From Acidobacteriota bacterium (GTDB lineage: Bacteria > Acidobacteriota > Terriglobia > Terriglobales > Acidobacteriaceae), in contig JAJYVU010000024.1 of NCBI GenBank assembly GCA_021791875.1, forward strand, positions 1 through 45,390: a stretch of DNA of 45,390 nucleotides, written 5' to 3'. Position numbers and translations under genes: made by a program. The notes under the pieces were generated by a model that did not search any database, was not told the origin of the DNA, and worked only from the letters and a program-made list of their open reading frames with translations. Positions within the stretch are counted from its first letter, which is position 1. Every line of letters starts with the position of its first letter. Below, one piece after another: positions 25,884 to 35,141 of this stretch.

Positions 25884-28607
25884 TTGCAGCAATTACTCGA
25901 CAAGCTCAATCCGCAACAGCGCGCCGGCGTCGAAAACGTCGACGGCCCCGTCCTCATCCTTGCGGGCGCAGGCTCCGGCAAAACTCGCGTCATTACCCAC
26001 CGCATCGCCTATCTCATTCAGGAGCGCGGCGTCGCCCCCGACTCCATCCTCGCCGTCACCTTTACCAACAAGGCCGCCCGCGAAATGGCCGAGCGCGTCG
26101 ACGCTCTCATCGGCCACGCCACCCTTGCCAAGCCTCTGCTCGCCACCTTTCACTCCTTCTGCGTGCGCCTGCTCCGGCGAGACATCGAATCCCTCCGCAT
26201 CGGCAACGAAGGCCTCACCAAAACCTTCGCCATCTACGACGAAAACGAGCAGCAATCCCTCGTCAAGCAGATCATGCGCCGCATGAACCTCGACGACAAG
26301 CAGCTCACCCCGCGCACCGTGCTCTCCAAAATCTCCTGGGCCAAAAACCACATGATCGATCCCCAGGAGTACTACCTCCAGTCCGCCGACCCCGTCAGCG
26401 AGCGCGTCGCCCACATCTTCGAGGCCTACCGCAAGGAGCTCCGCACCAACAACGCCCTCGACTTCGATGACCTCCTCCTCGAAGCCGTCCGCGTCCTCAA
26501 ATCCTCCGCGGAAATCCGCGAGCGCTATAACCGCCGCTACCAGTACCTACTCATCGACGAATATCAGGACACCAACCGCCCCCAGTACGAGCTCATGAAG
26601 CTCCTCGCCGGTCCTAAACAAAACGTCTGCGTCGTCGGCGACGAAGACCAGAGCATCTACTCCTGGCGTGGAGCAGACATTCGCAACATCCTCGAGTTCG
26701 AGAAAGATTTCCCCAGCGCCAAAACCATCCGGCTGGAGCAGAATTACCGCTCCACCCAGGTCATTCTTGAGGCCGCTTCCGCTGTCGTCTCCCGTAACGC
26801 CCAGCGCAAGGGTAAGCAGCTCTGGACTTCCCGCGAAGGCGGCGCACTCATCGGCTATTACGAAGCGCCGGACGGCGAAAACGAAGCCCTCTTCATCGCC
26901 GACTCCATCAACAAATATCTCCGCAAGGCCGGAGAATCCGACGACCAGCCCCGCGCCGCCGTCCTCTACCGCACCAACTCGCAGTCCCGCCTCGTCGAAG
27001 AAGCCATGCGCCGCTATGGCATCAGCTACACCATGGTTGGCGGCTTTTCGTTTTACGAGCGCGCCGAAATCAAGGACCTCCTCAGCTACCTCAAGCTCGT
27101 CAAAAACCCAAACGACTCCATCGCCCTCCAGCGCTGCATCAACACTCCGCCCCGCGGCATCGGCAAAACCACTCTCGAAACCATCGAGCGCATCGCGCTT
27201 GAAACCGGCTCAAGCTCCTGGAACGCCATCTCCCACGCCCGCCGCGAGAAGCTGCTCTCCGCCCGCGCCCTCCACGCCCTGGCTGAATTCCAGCAGCTCA
27301 TCGAAGACGCTCGCGCCATGCTCGCGCCCAACTTCGCGGACAAACTCTCTGAAGACGTAGCGCCCGGCGCAGAATCCGCCGCCGAGCCGCCCATCTCAGA
27401 CGACACCAACTTCCCCGCCGACGCGAGCTCCAACACCGATCCCGATACATCCTTCGACTTCGGCGACTCCGCCCAAACCACCCTCGCCCTCACCCCCGCC
27501 GAAGAAGACACTAACTTCGACCCCACATCCTTCAACCCCTTCGCCAGCGAAGCCCCAGCCCATAGCACCGCGCCCGCCATCGCCGCCTCCGCCGCGCCCG
27601 TACCCGCCGAGTCCGATCCCCACGCCAGCGCCTTCCGAAAGCCCGGCGACCCGGCCACCCTGCCCGAGCTCATCAAGTTCCTCATCGACCGGTCCGGCTA
27701 TATCCGCGTCCTCGAAGAAGAAGGATCGCCCGAAGCCTTCTCGCGCATCGAAAACCTCAAAGAACTCGCTAACGCCGCCCAGGACGCGCAGGAGCGCGGC
27801 GAAACCCTCGACGAATTCCTCGACCACGCCGCCCTCGTCAGTGACACCGACCAGTACAACGCCGACGCCCGTGTCACCCTCATGACCCTCCACGCCGCCA
27901 AGGGCCTCGAATTCCCTATGGTCGTCCTCGCCGGCCTCGAAGAAGGACTCTTTCCCCACTCGCGCACTCTCTCGGACCCCAACCAGATGGAAGAGGAGCG
28001 CCGCCTCTGCTACGTCGGCCTCACCCGCGCCATGGATTCCCTCATCCTCACCCGCGCCCGCTACCGACGCCGCTACGGCAATGACATGCCCGAGGCTTCC
28101 ACACCCTCCCGCTTCCTTGAAGAGATTCCCTTCCGCCTCATCGATGACCTCACCGGAGGCCTCGCCAACTCCACCTCCGGTAACTCCGCCTACGGCTCGC
28201 ACACTACCAGCCATGACGGCTCCCCGCGCCACTACTCCTACGAAGACGAAGACCAGAGCACCGCCTATTCCCCTTCCGGCCGCTACAAATCGAGCTCCCG
28301 CGGCAGGACGCCGCCCAGCGGCAGCGGCTCCCTCGACAACATCGCCCAGTTCTTCGGCGGTCGCGGCGGCCCGCGTATCAGCGGCCCGCTCCATCCGCCA
28401 AAATCTTCGCGTGCCAAACTCGATGTTCCCCAACCCGCCGGCGCAACCGGCTTCCGCAACGGACAGCGCGTCCGCCACCCCAAATACGGCGAGGGCATCG
28501 TTTTTCGAAGTGAAGGGGAAGGTGAAAACGCAAAGGTTACGGTACAATTTGCAAAGTTCGGAGTGAAAAAGCTGGTGGAGAAATTCGCCCAGCTCGAGCG
28601 CCTCTAA
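25884..28607 (+). CDS. UvrD/PcrA-type superfamily 1 DNA helicase
   Basis: A 907-residue 3'-5' helicase. Walker A is AGAGSGKT (residues 27-34), motif II DEYQDTN (225-231), then GDEDQSIYSWRGAD (motif III) and LEQNYRS (motif IV). Late motifs are LMTLHAAKGLEFP (V) and YVGLTRAM (VI). The C-terminus has the PcrA/UvrD tail NGQRVRHPKYGEGIV. The family usually has 700-750 residues; here about 100 low-complexity Asp/Thr/Ala/Pro-rich residues (about 490-588, with repeated DTNF) are inserted within the 2B region. It starts at TTG 25884 with AGGAA upstream; no nearby ATG fits. It functions in nucleotide excision repair, mismatch repair and clearing stalled complexes. Confidence 0.95.
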   Translation: MQQLLDKLNPQQRAGVENVDGPVLILAGAGSGKTRVITHRIAYLIQERGVAPDSILAVTFTNKAAREMAERVDALIGHATLAKPLLATFHSFCVRLLRRDIESLRIGNEGLTKTFAIYDENEQQSLVKQIMRRMNLDDKQLTPRTVLSKISWAKNHMIDPQEYYLQSADPVSERVAHIFEAYRKELRTNNALDFDDLLLEAVRVLKSSAEIRERYNRRYQYLLIDEYQDTNRPQYELMKLLAGPKQNVCVVGDEDQSIYSWRGADIRNILEFEKDFPSAKTIRLEQNYRSTQVILEAASAVVSRNAQRKGKQLWTSREGGALIGYYEAPDGENEALFIADSINKYLRKAGESDDQPRAAVLYRTNSQSRLVEEAMRRYGISYTMVGGFSFYERAEIKDLLSYLKLVKNPNDSIALQRCINTPPRGIGKTTLETIERIALETGSSSWNAISHARREKLLSARALHALAEFQQLIEDARAMLAPNFADKLSEDVAPGAESAAEPPISDDTNFPADASSNTDPDTSFDFGDSAQTTLALTPAEEDTNFDPTSFNPFASEAPAHSTAPAIAASAAPVPAESDPHASAFRKPGDPATLPELIKFLIDRSGYIRVLEEEGSPEAFSRIENLKELANAAQDAQERGETLDEFLDHAALVSDTDQYNADARVTLMTLHAAKGLEFPMVVLAGLEEGLFPHSRTLSDPNQMEEERRLCYVGLTRAMDSLILTRARYRRRYGNDMPEASTPSRFLEEIPFRLIDDLTGGLANSTSGNSAYGSHTTSHDGSPRHYSYEDEDQSTAYSPSGRYKSSSRGRTPPSGSGSLDNIAQFFGGRGGPRISGPLHPPKSSRAKLDVPQPAGATGFRNGQRVRHPKYGEGIVFRSEGEGENAKVTVQFAKFGVKKLVEKFAQLERL

Positions 28608-28658
28608 AACTGCGCGACCTTATACCCACTCCCGCAAAAGATCTGAAGGATAAGAGAC

Positions 28659-28814
28659 ATGGCAAATACCAAGAGCATGGAAAACAAGGAAGAGCGGAAA
28701 GCCGTTAAGCGCGCAGCCCGCAAAAAGGCCGCACCCAAGGGCAAGCGCACCGAACCCCGCGGCTCCAACAAGAAGAAAGTCAAGAAGCTCGTTCGCGGTC
28801 AGAGCAAGCGCTAA
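28659..28814 (+). CDS. Small Lys/Arg-rich protein (51 residues)
   Basis: A 51-residue, extremely basic protein: MANTKSMENKEERKAVKRAA continuing through Lys-Lys-Ala and Asn-Lys-Lys-Lys stretches to a Ser-Lys-Arg end, with nearly half the residues Lys or Arg. A clear AAGGA lies 8 bases upstream of ATG 28659. It follows uvrD by 51 bases in the same direction and ends before a strong terminator, so it may share the uvrD transcript. Composition suggests binding to nucleic acid or the ribosome (histone-H1-tail-like or ribosome-associated), but I do not recognise a family. Confidence 0.8.
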   Translation: MANTKSMENKEERKAVKRAARKKAAPKGKRTEPRGSNKKKVKKLVRGQSKR

Positions 28815-28857
28815 GCCGTTTCACCTCCGGGCTTCCGCTCAAAACCATCCTCCACCC

Positions 28858-28890
28858 GTGGCCTTTTCCTTCTCAGGGAAAGGCCACTTT
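28858..28890 (+). terminator. Intrinsic terminator after the Lys-rich gene
   Basis: A stem of 12 bp with one wobble (GTGGCCTTTTCC 28858-28869 with 28876-28887) and a six-base loop is followed by TTT. The distance to the upstream stop (28814) and the T-run fit a rho-independent terminator. Confidence 0.8.
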
Positions 28891-29005
28891 GCATCTGGCC
28901 GGGGCAATTCCTGCAATTTCAAACTCCTCGGCCTCCAATTTCATTTGGCGCGGGATGCACTCAACCTGTAGACTCCCATTTTCAGCCCCATTCAGGAGTC
29001 CGCAC

Positions 29006-30550
29006 CTGTCACAGCTCTTCGCCAGAAAGTCCATTGATAAGCTGATTGCCGAGTCCGAGGACCCTGAGCGCCGACTCCATAAAACTCTTGGCCCCATCTC
29101 ACTCATCGCCCTCGGCATCGGAGCCGTCGTCGGCTCCGGCATCTTCACCGTCATCGGCACCGCCATCAGCGGCCAGCACTTCACCAAATCATCGGTACTC
29201 AATACCCCGCTGCTTGACTTCCTGATTCGCCACCACGCCATGTCCGGACGCCCAGGCGCCGGCCCGGCTCTGGCTCTCTCACTCGTCCTCGTCGCCATCG
29301 TCTGCGCCTGCACCGGCCTCTGCTACGCCGAGCTCGCTTCCATGATCCCCATCGCCGGCTCCGCCTACACCTACACCTACGCCACCCTCGGCGAGCTCAT
29401 CGCATGGATCAACGGCTGGAGCCTCATCCTCGAATACGCCTTCTCCAACATGGCTGTATCCGTCGGCTTTGCAGAGCACTCCGTCGACTTCATGGACTGG
29501 TTCGGAATCCACCCACCCCTCAAGTGGATCTCCCCGGCCTATCTCCCCAGCGGACTCACGGACTTCTCCGGCCACGTCCTCTACCAGCCCGGATGGCACT
29601 TCGGCTTCAACATCCCGGCCTTCATCGTCGTCATGGTCATCACCGTCGTGCTCGTCCATGGAATCCGCGAGTCCGCCCGCACCAACAATGTAATGGTGCT
29701 GCTCAAAATTGGAGCCATTCTCGTCTTCGTCATCGCCGGTGCCCAGTTCATCCACCCCAGCTACTACCATCCCTTCGCGCCCAATGGATGGTCCGGCATC
29801 CTCACCGGCGGCTCCATCATCTTCTTCACCTACATCGGCTTCGATTCCATCTCCACCGCCGCCGAGGAATGCAAGAATCCGCAGCGTGACATGCCCATCG
29901 GCATCATCGCGACGCTCATCATCTGCACCCTCCTCTACATCGGTGTCGCCGTCGTCCTCGTCGGCCTCCGCCATTGGAACACCATGGCCGACGACGCCGC
30001 CCCAGTCGTCAACACTCTCCGCCACCTCGCCGAAGCCAAACACAGCCTTTTCCTCCGCTACATCCACCTCGTCGTCCTCTGCGGAGCCATCCTCGGCATG
30101 GTCTCCTCCATCCTCGTCTTCCAGATCGGACAGGCCCGCGTCTGGTTCGCCATGTCGCGCGACCGCCTGCTCCCCTCCATCTTTGCCAGGGTCCACCCGC
30201 GCTACCGCACGCCCGCCATCTCCACCTGGGTCGCCGGTTTCCTTGTCGCCATCCCCGCCGGCCTCCTCGACATCGGCACCGTCGCCGACCTCTCCAACAT
30301 CGGCACACTCTTCGCCTTTGTCCTCGTCTCCGCCGGCGTCCTCATCCTCCGCTATCAGGAACCCGACCGCAAACGCGGCTTCCGCGTTCCCTTTGGTCCC
30401 GTCTTCCCCGTGCTCAGCATCGTCTTCTGTGTGGTGCTCATGGCTGGACTTGAAGTCATGACCTGGGTCCGCTTCTTCATCTGGATCGCCATCGGCCTCG
30501 TCATCTACTTCTTCTACAGCCGCAAACGCAGCGAATTCTTCAGGCAGTAG
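29006..30550 (+). CDS. APC-family amino acid permease (CAT/YfnA-like), probable CTG start
   Basis: A 514-residue, 12- to 13-helix APC permease. It opens with the family's cytoplasmic leader (LFARKSIDKLIAES) and helix 1 with GIGAVVGSGIFTVIG, the substrate-binding GSGIF motif. It continues with CYAELASMIPIAGSAYTYTY and FFTYIGFDSISTAAEECKNP, typical of cationic amino acid/YfnA-type transporters. No ATG lies at the expected start. A CTG at 29006 sits 7 bases behind a good AGGAG (28994-28998) and gives exactly the usual N-terminus, so I call a CTG start. The alternative ATG 28955 adds 17 residues without membrane or family character and lacks a site. Confidence 0.85.
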   Translation: MSQLFARKSIDKLIAESEDPERRLHKTLGPISLIALGIGAVVGSGIFTVIGTAISGQHFTKSSVLNTPLLDFLIRHHAMSGRPGAGPALALSLVLVAIVCACTGLCYAELASMIPIAGSAYTYTYATLGELIAWINGWSLILEYAFSNMAVSVGFAEHSVDFMDWFGIHPPLKWISPAYLPSGLTDFSGHVLYQPGWHFGFNIPAFIVVMVITVVLVHGIRESARTNNVMVLLKIGAILVFVIAGAQFIHPSYYHPFAPNGWSGILTGGSIIFFTYIGFDSISTAAEECKNPQRDMPIGIIATLIICTLLYIGVAVVLVGLRHWNTMADDAAPVVNTLRHLAEAKHSLFLRYIHLVVLCGAILGMVSSILVFQIGQARVWFAMSRDRLLPSIFARVHPRYRTPAISTWVAGFLVAIPAGLLDIGTVADLSNIGTLFAFVLVSAGVLILRYQEPDRKRGFRVPFGPVFPVLSIVFCVVLMAGLEVMTWVRFFIWIAIGLVIYFFYSRKRSEFFRQ

Positions 30551-30658
30551 CCCGGCCCTTTCCGTATCCCTCCCGCGATGCCGGCTACCCTGCCTGACGC
30601 ACGCGTGCGCCCGGATGCCAAATCCCGGTAAAATAAAAGAAAAAGACAGGTCTATTGC

Positions 30659-31814
<1,156 letters not shown>

Positions 31815-31961
31815 CAACGAGGCTAATTGCGCTTCGGCATTTGAGCCGCATTCGAAACCAGTGCTGCTATAGAGGAAAACCCCGACAAATCTCCAGGACT
31901 CCTATCCGAAACGGTCCATTGAGGCCTTGATACGCAATACAAGTTCGGGACAGTACCAAAC
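31815..31961. other. Intergenic region, nothing recognised
   Basis: The 147 bases between prfB and the convergent Pro-rich micropeptide gene have no clear hairpin terminator. GC content drops here relative to prfB, which marks the edge of the lower-GC insert. Confidence 0.5.
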
Positions 31962-32075
31962 TCATATCTTATTCGGCTTACCGTCTTTCGGCGGCGGAGG
32001 CTTCAGCGGAGCACCGCCATTCTTGGGTATTTTATTGGGAACCTTCATCGGTGCCCCGTCTTTAGCTAACACCAT
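31962..32075 (-). CDS. Pro/Lys/Gly-rich micropeptide (37 residues)
   Basis: A 37-codon frame with an excellent Shine-Dalgarno (AGAGGAG, 6 bases before ATG 32075), beginning 21 bases after the stop of the membrane-protein gene. The peptide is MVLAKDGAPMKVPNK..., with a later GAPLKPPPPKDGKPNK: disordered, positively charged, no hydrophobic span. Its GAPLKPPPPK resembles GANLKTPPPPPRK in the tail of the upstream membrane protein, suggesting a duplicated tail or a competing ligand for the same partner. I know no family. The strong ribosome-binding site and tight spacing argue that it is translated. Confidence 0.65.
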   Translation of the reverse strand: MVLAKDGAPMKVPNKIPKNGGAPLKPPPPKDGKPNKI

Positions 32076-32096
32076 TAGATCTCCTCTGCTATGCCG

Positions 32097-32738
32097 CTAT
32101 TTCTTGCCAGATTGCTGGTTCCCAGTAACACCATTTTTAAGTTTACGGGGCGGAGGAGGGGGTGTTTTCAAATTAGCGCCCCTCTCAACCTTGTCTGGCG
32201 GCGTATAGATGGCCCTTTCTTTCATATTTACCTCATTTGCAATGTTCAGCCCCACAAAAAGTACCATAGATACCACTCCCAACCCAAACAAAATACCAGT
32301 AGCCCAATTGAGGCATTTAATGGACTTCGCATGGCCGTCAGGAAACTCAGGCTCCTCCCGCTGAAGATCAGCGGATTTCAAATATTCAGCTCTTCGTTCC
32401 CAATAAACCTTAGCCTTATCATTGCCCGAGATACTAAATTGATACGAAAACAAGACGAGGAGAACCGCGGCTGTCACAAACCCTAGGGAGAGATATAGTA
32501 GCCAAAGAACAATCGCGGCTGGGAGCGGAACTATATCTTTAATGAAAGCCAAAGAGAACGCTAGAAAGGCAGCAGACAGCGTCAATATCTGCCTATCATA
32601 TTCAGCTTGGTCCTTAACCCCTGCATCGTGCGCCTCATCGCGTTCTTTATTGCAGGACTGTATCTCTTCGCGAAGTTCTTCAGCCCTATTCTTCGGTGTC
32701 AGGCTTCGAGCCGCCTCTCGAACACCACCATGCCCCAT
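32097..32738 (-). CDS. Hypothetical three-span membrane protein with Pro-rich tail
   Basis: A 213-residue protein. Residues 15-48 form a charged helix with coiled-coil character (ELREEIQSCNKERDEAHDAG). Membrane spans are at about 51-70 (ILTLSAAFLAFSLAFIKDIV), 73-97 and 145-167. A soluble loop lies between spans 2 and 3, and residues 178-213 form a disordered tail with GANLKTPPPPPRK. It resembles the many uncharacterised bacterial proteins with an N-terminal helix and an LTLSAAFLAFSLAFIKDI span; their function is unknown. GC is visibly lower and codon use more mixed than in neighbours, suggesting horizontal acquisition. It forms a bicistronic unit with the 37-residue gene. Confidence 0.78.
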   Translation of the reverse strand: MGHGGVREAARSLTPKNRAEELREEIQSCNKERDEAHDAGVKDQAEYDRQILTLSAAFLAFSLAFIKDIVPLPAAIVLWLLYLSLGFVTAAVLLVLFSYQFSISGNDKAKVYWERRAEYLKSADLQREEPEFPDGHAKSIKCLNWATGILFGLGVVSMVLFVGLNIANEVNMKERAIYTPPDKVERGANLKTPPPPPRKLKNGVTGNQQSGKK

Positions 32739-32833
32739 GCGCCCCCCTGAACTTAAAGACGTTCAATTATCTGAACTGATCAGCCCCAAAATTCGAAAAG
32801 CACGCCTGCTCAACCCCACCATCGCTCGAAAGC

Positions 32834-33361
32834 CTACCCCACCAACCCCTCAATCTCACTCATCCGAAACATCCGCCCAGTCTGCCCCACCATCACCGCA
32901 GCCTGATCCACATGTTTCAAATCCCCGCCCGCATACTGATACTTTTCCCCGCTCTTCGGATTAATCACAAAGATCCCGCGCACACCCATTGCCTCGTAAT
33001 CCGCCAGCTTTTCCAGCACCCGAACCAGCTTGTCCTCCGGCGACAAAATCTCAAACACCGCCACCGGAGCCGTCTTCACAATCTGATCCATATCACGCAA
33101 AGGACCTGTATTCTCCAGCACTACAACATCCGGCACCCGAAACCGCGTCGGCGATACCTGCACCCGCAACTCGGCCAGCACGCGAATCCCCCACTCCTGC
33201 TCATGCTTCCAGAACCACTTCTGAATCGCCGCCTGCCATGCTGCGTGGTCCAGTTCTCCCACCGCACGCTCCTGAATCTCGCCGTCCACATACTCGGCGT
33301 CCGGCTCAAAAGACGAGCGCAGGTACACATCCACCGGAATATACTGTGCCGCCGTTGCCAT
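32834..33361 (-). CDS. Uma2 family endonuclease (DUF820)
   Basis: A 175-residue protein of the Uma2/DUF820 family, which has a PD-(D/E)XK nuclease fold: opening YIPVDVYLRSSFEPDAEYVDGEI, then RFRVPDVVVLE (the catalytic Asp) and PVAVFEILSPEDK (Glu and Lys side of the motif), then LADYEAMGVRGIFVINP. The family is abundant in cyanobacteria and Acidobacteria; its biological role is not established, though spread by mobile DNA is common. ATG 33361 is the natural start. It stands next to the lower-GC membrane-protein pair, so both may belong to one accessory block. Confidence 0.88.
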   Translation of the reverse strand: MATAAQYIPVDVYLRSSFEPDAEYVDGEIQERAVGELDHAAWQAAIQKWFWKHEQEWGIRVLAELRVQVSPTRFRVPDVVVLENTGPLRDMDQIVKTAPVAVFEILSPEDKLVRVLEKLADYEAMGVRGIFVINPKSGEKYQYAGGDLKHVDQAAVMVGQTGRMFRMSEIEGLVG

Positions 33362-33486
33362 CCCTCGCTCCTTTCGCCTGTTTTGGCCTCATTGTACTTC
33401 GAAATCGAGACCAACCCCACAGCGCCCCCGGGACCTCCATCACACCTCGAATCCCAAGCACGCCTGCTAGCATCCATGTATCAGCT

Positions 33487-33657
33487 ATGAGCGCAATGGA
33501 TATCATCGGTATCGCCGTCGTCGCCCTCCACGGCATCGTTATTTTCTCCATCATCCTCTGGTTCGGCCTTGCCAAGCCTAAAACCTGGGCTGAATTCCGC
33601 CTCCGCTTCCGCTGCGCCTTCTTCCGCTGCCCCAAGAACACCACTATCGCCCGCTAA
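33487..33657 (+). CDS. Tandem membrane micropeptide A (56 residues)
   Basis: A 56-residue peptide: MSAMDIIGIAVVALHGIVIF with one hydrophobic span (about 6-29, with His15), then an amphipathic basic part WAEFRLRFRCAFFRC. It aligns without gaps over all 56 positions with the peptide encoded at 33724-33894 (22 identical residues, many conservative), which shows that both frames are genes arising by tandem duplication. No good ribosome-binding site is visible. Function unknown; the span plus basic amphipathic helix recalls small membrane-anchored regulators. Confidence 0.72.
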   Translation: MSAMDIIGIAVVALHGIVIFSIILWFGLAKPKTWAEFRLRFRCAFFRCPKNTTIAR

Positions 33658-33723
33658 CGCCGCTCCGCCTTACCGCACAGCAGCGAGCAACCCGCCCGCT
33701 CGCCGCACCATCCCTTCAATGTC

Positions 33724-33894
33724 ATGAACGCCATGGAAGTCATCGGCGTACTCATCATTCTGGGGCACGCAGTCGGCCTCACCTTGGTGATCCTCTGGAT
33801 GGGTCTGGACATGCCCGTAACCGTTGCCGATTTCCGTCTCCGCTTCCGGCAGCTCTTCTTCGGTCATCATCCCGGACCCGGCAAATTGCACTGA
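33724..33894 (+). CDS. Tandem membrane micropeptide B (56 residues)
   Basis: A 56-residue peptide, MNAMEVIGVLIILGHAVGLT, with ILWMGL, then ADFRLRFRQLFFGHH. It has the same length as its upstream neighbour and keeps M-x-A-M, IG, His15, ILW-x-GL, P31, T33, A35, FRLRFR and FF at identical positions. The tail differs (HHPGPGKLH versus CPKNTTIAR). It ends 70 bases before the convergent DUF202 gene stop. No clear Shine-Dalgarno. The paralogy is direct sequence evidence for coding; the role is unknown. Confidence 0.72.
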   Translation: MNAMEVIGVLIILGHAVGLTLVILWMGLDMPVTVADFRLRFRQLFFGHHPGPGKLH

Positions 33895-33964
33895 ACTGCG
33901 GCCAATCCAGAGAGCAGCTCAACGAAGCAGGAAATGTCTGCGCGCCCTTTCCACCGCGCCCGGA

Positions 33965-34348
33965 CTACCGCATCATCAGCAGATACGCCACCAGTGCCAC
34001 GCCCCCCAACGCCAGCAGAAGCGCAATCGCCGTACCCATGCGCGATGGCCTGCCATCCATTGGCTGGCCGCTCCCTAAGCGGGCAACCAGTTTCCTGTGA
34101 CGCAGCGTCGCGCTGATCTCCACAAAGATGCCCATCCCCACCAGCGCCACTCCTACCCACAGCGAAGGCCCGTTCGATCCCCTCGGAGCGGCAACACCGC
34201 CGTGATAATTCATCTGCAGCTCGCTCACAAACAGCCCAAAGCGCGCCACCACGAATCCAAAACCCATCAGCGCCAGCCCGGTCCGCAACCACGCCAGGTA
34301 GGTCCGCTCCGCGGCAAGCAATGTTCGGGGATCTACTTCCTGTGGCAT
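33965..34348 (-). CDS. DUF202 (YidH-type) membrane protein
   Basis: A 127-residue inner-membrane protein of the DUF202 family: conserved opening LLAAERTYLAWLRTGLALMGFGFVVARFGLF (first span), a central span LWVGVALVGMGIFVEISA and a last span ALLLALGGVALVAYLLM. Function is not known. Start ATG 34348 has AAGGGA about 6 bases upstream; the open frame extends further but is Arg/Ser shadow. It is the last minus-strand gene of the peroxide-defence cluster, 121 bases after ahpD, so membership in that operon is possible but not shown. Confidence 0.9.
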   Translation of the reverse strand: MPQEVDPRTLLAAERTYLAWLRTGLALMGFGFVVARFGLFVSELQMNYHGGVAAPRGSNGPSLWVGVALVGMGIFVEISATLRHRKLVARLGSGQPMDGRPSRMGTAIALLLALGGVALVAYLLMMR

Positions 34349-34469
34349 CGCATTTCCCTTCGTCTTGTACGATCTTCCCACAGCGTCACCGCTGCGGGTA
34401 TTCGACCCGCGCAAAAGCAAAGGCGCGGAACCCTGCCGCGCCTTTTCCCTGCTCCCAATCAACCGCTCT

Positions 34470-35021
34470 TTACGCCGGAACAGCCTCCGGCTCCTGCACT
34501 TTCTCCGCATCCATCACCGCGCCAATCGCATGAATCACCGCCGCTACGCGCACTGCCGCCAGCACCAGCTCCTCCGTCGCGCCCTTCTCGCGCAGCACCT
34601 TCTCGTGCGAATCCACGCACTTGCCGCAGCCATTGATCGCCGAAACCGCCAGCGACCACAGCTCAAAATCCACCGGCTCGACTCCATGCGTCCGCATGCC
34701 GTTCATGCGCAGCCGCGCCGGCATCGTCGCATATTTCTCGTTCGAGCTCAGGTGCTGGAACCGGTAGTAGATGTTGTTCATCCCCATCAGCGCCGCCGCC
34801 GTCTTCGCCGCCTCAATCGCCTGCTCCGGAATGTGCTTCCCGGCTTCCTTCAGCACCGCCGCCGTCAGCGCATCGTTGCGCACCGCCACCGCGCTCGCCA
34901 CCACCGTACCCCAGAGCTGCTGCGCCGTCAGCTCGGTGTTCTGCCGCACCAGCGAGGAATAATTCAGCTTCAAATCCCTGGCATGGTTCGGCAACGCATC
35001 CACAATCGCATCCATCGACAT
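34470..35021 (-). CDS. ahpD: Alkyl hydroperoxide reductase AhpD
   Basis: AhpD is a disulfide reductant and partner of AhpC, best known from Mycobacterium. The 183-residue protein has the CMD-fold active site with Cys132 and Cys135 (NGCGKCVDSH), His139 and Glu120, the same E/C/C/H set as the mycobacterial enzyme shifted by two. ATG 35021 has AAGGGAG 6 bases upstream. It lies 120 bases after ahpC in the same direction; the pair constitutes a complete peroxidase system with lipoyl-linked electron supply. Confidence 0.93.
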   Translation of the reverse strand: MSMDAIVDALPNHARDLKLNYSSLVRQNTELTAQQLWGTVVASAVAVRNDALTAAVLKEAGKHIPEQAIEAAKTAAALMGMNNIYYRFQHLSSNEKYATMPARLRMNGMRTHGVEPVDFELWSLAVSAINGCGKCVDSHEKVLREKGATEELVLAAVRVAAVIHAIGAVMDAEKVQEPEAVPA

Positions 35022-35057
35022 CCGCCACTCCCTTTCTTCTCAATCCACAAACTTCGC

Positions 35058-35098
35058 GGCGCCCGCCTCGCAGTTTTGGCAAAGCGCGGGCGCCGCTC
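35058..35098 (-). other. GC-rich stem-loop between ahpC and ahpD
   Basis: A perfect 11-bp inverted repeat (GCGGCGCCCGC 35058-35068 with 35088-35098, 19-base loop) lies in the ahpC-ahpD gap. No T-tract follows on the minus strand, so it is more likely a transcript-processing or stability element that sets the ahpC:ahpD ratio than a strict terminator. Confidence 0.55.
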
Positions 35099-35141
35099 AT
35101 GCCAGGCCCGGTTTGGCCCAGACCTTGCTCGCCCCCAAACG

